This document shows, in pieces, positions 63,185-64,000 of a stretch of DNA of 64,000 bases. The position numbers were made by a program, and so were the translations under genes. Position 1 is the stretch's first letter, and each line of letters starts with the position of its first letter. The notes below the pieces were generated by a model. The model did not search any database, had not been told where the DNA came from, and saw only the letters and a program-made list of their open reading frames with translations. This stretch comes from Clostridium_F caseinilyticum (GTDB lineage Bacteria > Bacillota > Clostridia > Clostridiales > Clostridiaceae), in assembly GCF_046127645.1 (NCBI RefSeq), contig NZ_CP175919.1. One strand, written 5' to 3'.

Positions 63185-64000
63185 TTAAAATAAAGCTTCT
63201 ACAAATTCTTCAGGATTAAATTCTTGTAGATCCTCTATACCTTCTCCAACACCTATAAGTTTTACTGGTATATCTAATTGATCTTTTATAGATATTACTA
63301 CTCCGCCTTTTGCGGTACCATCTAATTTAGTAAGTATTATACCATCTATAGGGCATGCTGACATAAATTCTTTTGCTTGTATAACAGCATTTTGACCTGT
63401 AGTAGCATCTAAAACTAATAATGTTTCTTTAGAAGCATCACTATATTCTCTTTCTAAAATTTTATTTATCTTTGAAAGTTCATTCATTAAATTCTTTTTA
63501 TTATGCAGTCTTCCTGCAGTATCACATATTAATACATCTGCTTTTCTTGATTTAGCTGCTTGAACTGCATCAAAAACTACCGCTCCTGGATCTGATCCTT
63601 CTTGATGTTTTATTATATCTACTTTAGCTCTACTACTCCATACTTCTAGTTGATCTATAGCCGCTGCTCTAAAAGTATCTGCTGCTGCCATTATAACTTT
63701 ATAACCTTGACCTTTTAATTTTGCTGAAACTTTTCCTATAGAAGTAGTTTTTCCTACACCATTAACTCCAATTATAAGCATAACCTTTGGAGTAATATCT
63801 GGTGTTATGCTTCCTTTTTCTTCCCCTAATATTTCTAGTATAACTCTTTTAAGGCAAGGTTTTATTTCTGCCGGATCCTTTATTTTTTCTTCTTTTACTT
63901 TTTCCCTTAATCTATCTATAATTTTTATAGAAGTGTCTACCCCTATATCTGCAGTAACAAGTATTTCTTCTAATTCTTCATATAAATCTTCATCTATAGT
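63185..64000 (-). CDS. ftsY: Signal recognition particle receptor FtsY (partial)
   Basis: The gene runs off the right edge; about 271 C-terminal residues are visible. FtsY is the membrane-associated GTPase that receives SRP. The visible part begins in the N domain (TIDEDLYEELEEILVTADIG), then has GVNGVGKTTSIGKVSAKL, DTAGRLHNKKNLMNELSK and TKLDGTAKGGVV. It is upstream of ylxM-ffh, so SRP and its receptor sit together. Confidence 0.97.
   Translation of the reverse strand, partial: TIDEDLYEELEEILVTADIGVDTSIKIIDRLREKVKEEKIKDPAEIKPCLKRVILEILGEEKGSITPDITPKVMLIIGVNGVGKTTSIGKVSAKLKGQGYKVIMAAADTFRAAAIDQLEVWSSRAKVDIIKHQEGSDPGAVVFDAVQAAKSRKADVLICDTAGRLHNKKNLMNELSKINKILEREYSDASKETLLVLDATTGQNAVIQAKEFMSACPIDGIILTKLDGTAKGGVVISIKDQLDIPVKLIGVGEGIEDLQEFNPEEFVEALF

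Noticed and set aside
1..64000. CRISPR arrays, tRNA or rRNA genes, insertion sequences, prophage
   Set aside because: No regularly spaced repeats, tRNA-like GC islands, transposase frames or phage structural genes were seen.

Overview
The window looks like part of the chromosome of a low-GC, spore-forming Clostridium, most probably Clostridium sensu stricto near C. botulinum group I / C. sporogenes. That placement is inferred from the very AT-rich sequence, strong GGAGG ribosome binding sites, SpoVS, CodY, a PolC-type polymerase, YlmC/YmxH and the gene order. No rRNA, tRNA, CRISPR array, insertion sequence or prophage was seen.

Layout. Positions 1-5500 are an accessory strip. It holds a PadR repressor with a membrane protein (off the left edge), a truncated DUF1659 gene, a dead duplicate of a flavoprotein gene, an Rpn-like nuclease, a small secreted or membrane-anchored protein, two decayed reading frames and an intact flavoprotein. 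Positions 5500-11600 carry purB, a DUF378 membrane protein, HPr, an aminotransferase and a three-gene lipid-linked sugar cassette (UbiA-type transferase, GT-C transferase, small flippase-like protein).

Positions 11700-63000 are almost entirely minus-strand housekeeping genes. In the direction of transcription (right to left) they run: ftsY; ylxM-ffh-rpsP-khpA; rimM-trmD; rplS; lepB; rbgA; rnhB; then, after the plus-strand pair yifB-yraN, dprA and topA; codY; rpsB-tsf; pyrH-frr; uppS-cdsA; an AI-2E-family permease with dxr, rseP and ispG; polC; rimP-nusA-rnpM-ylxQ-infB-rbfA-nrnA-truB-ribF; rpsO, pnp, an M16 peptidase, ylmC, lysC, tepA; ftsK; rimO-pgsA; recA; rny; spoVS. Together these cover protein targeting, ribosome and tRNA maturation, translation factors, envelope lipid and isoprenoid synthesis, chromosome replication and segregation, RNA turnover and sporulation. 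Hairpin terminators separate many of the units.

Regulatory sequence is readable in several places: a near-consensus recA promoter with an SOS box, sigma-A-type promoters for codY and rpsB, a perfect 23-bp palindrome before padR and another before the flavoprotein gene, a hairpin that covers the tepA ribosome binding site, a hairpin between the Shine-Dalgarno sequence and start codon of topA, and a probable L19 leader. The least explained parts are the accessory strip and the polyprenyl-linked sugar cassette. I found no clear evidence for a wholly new system.
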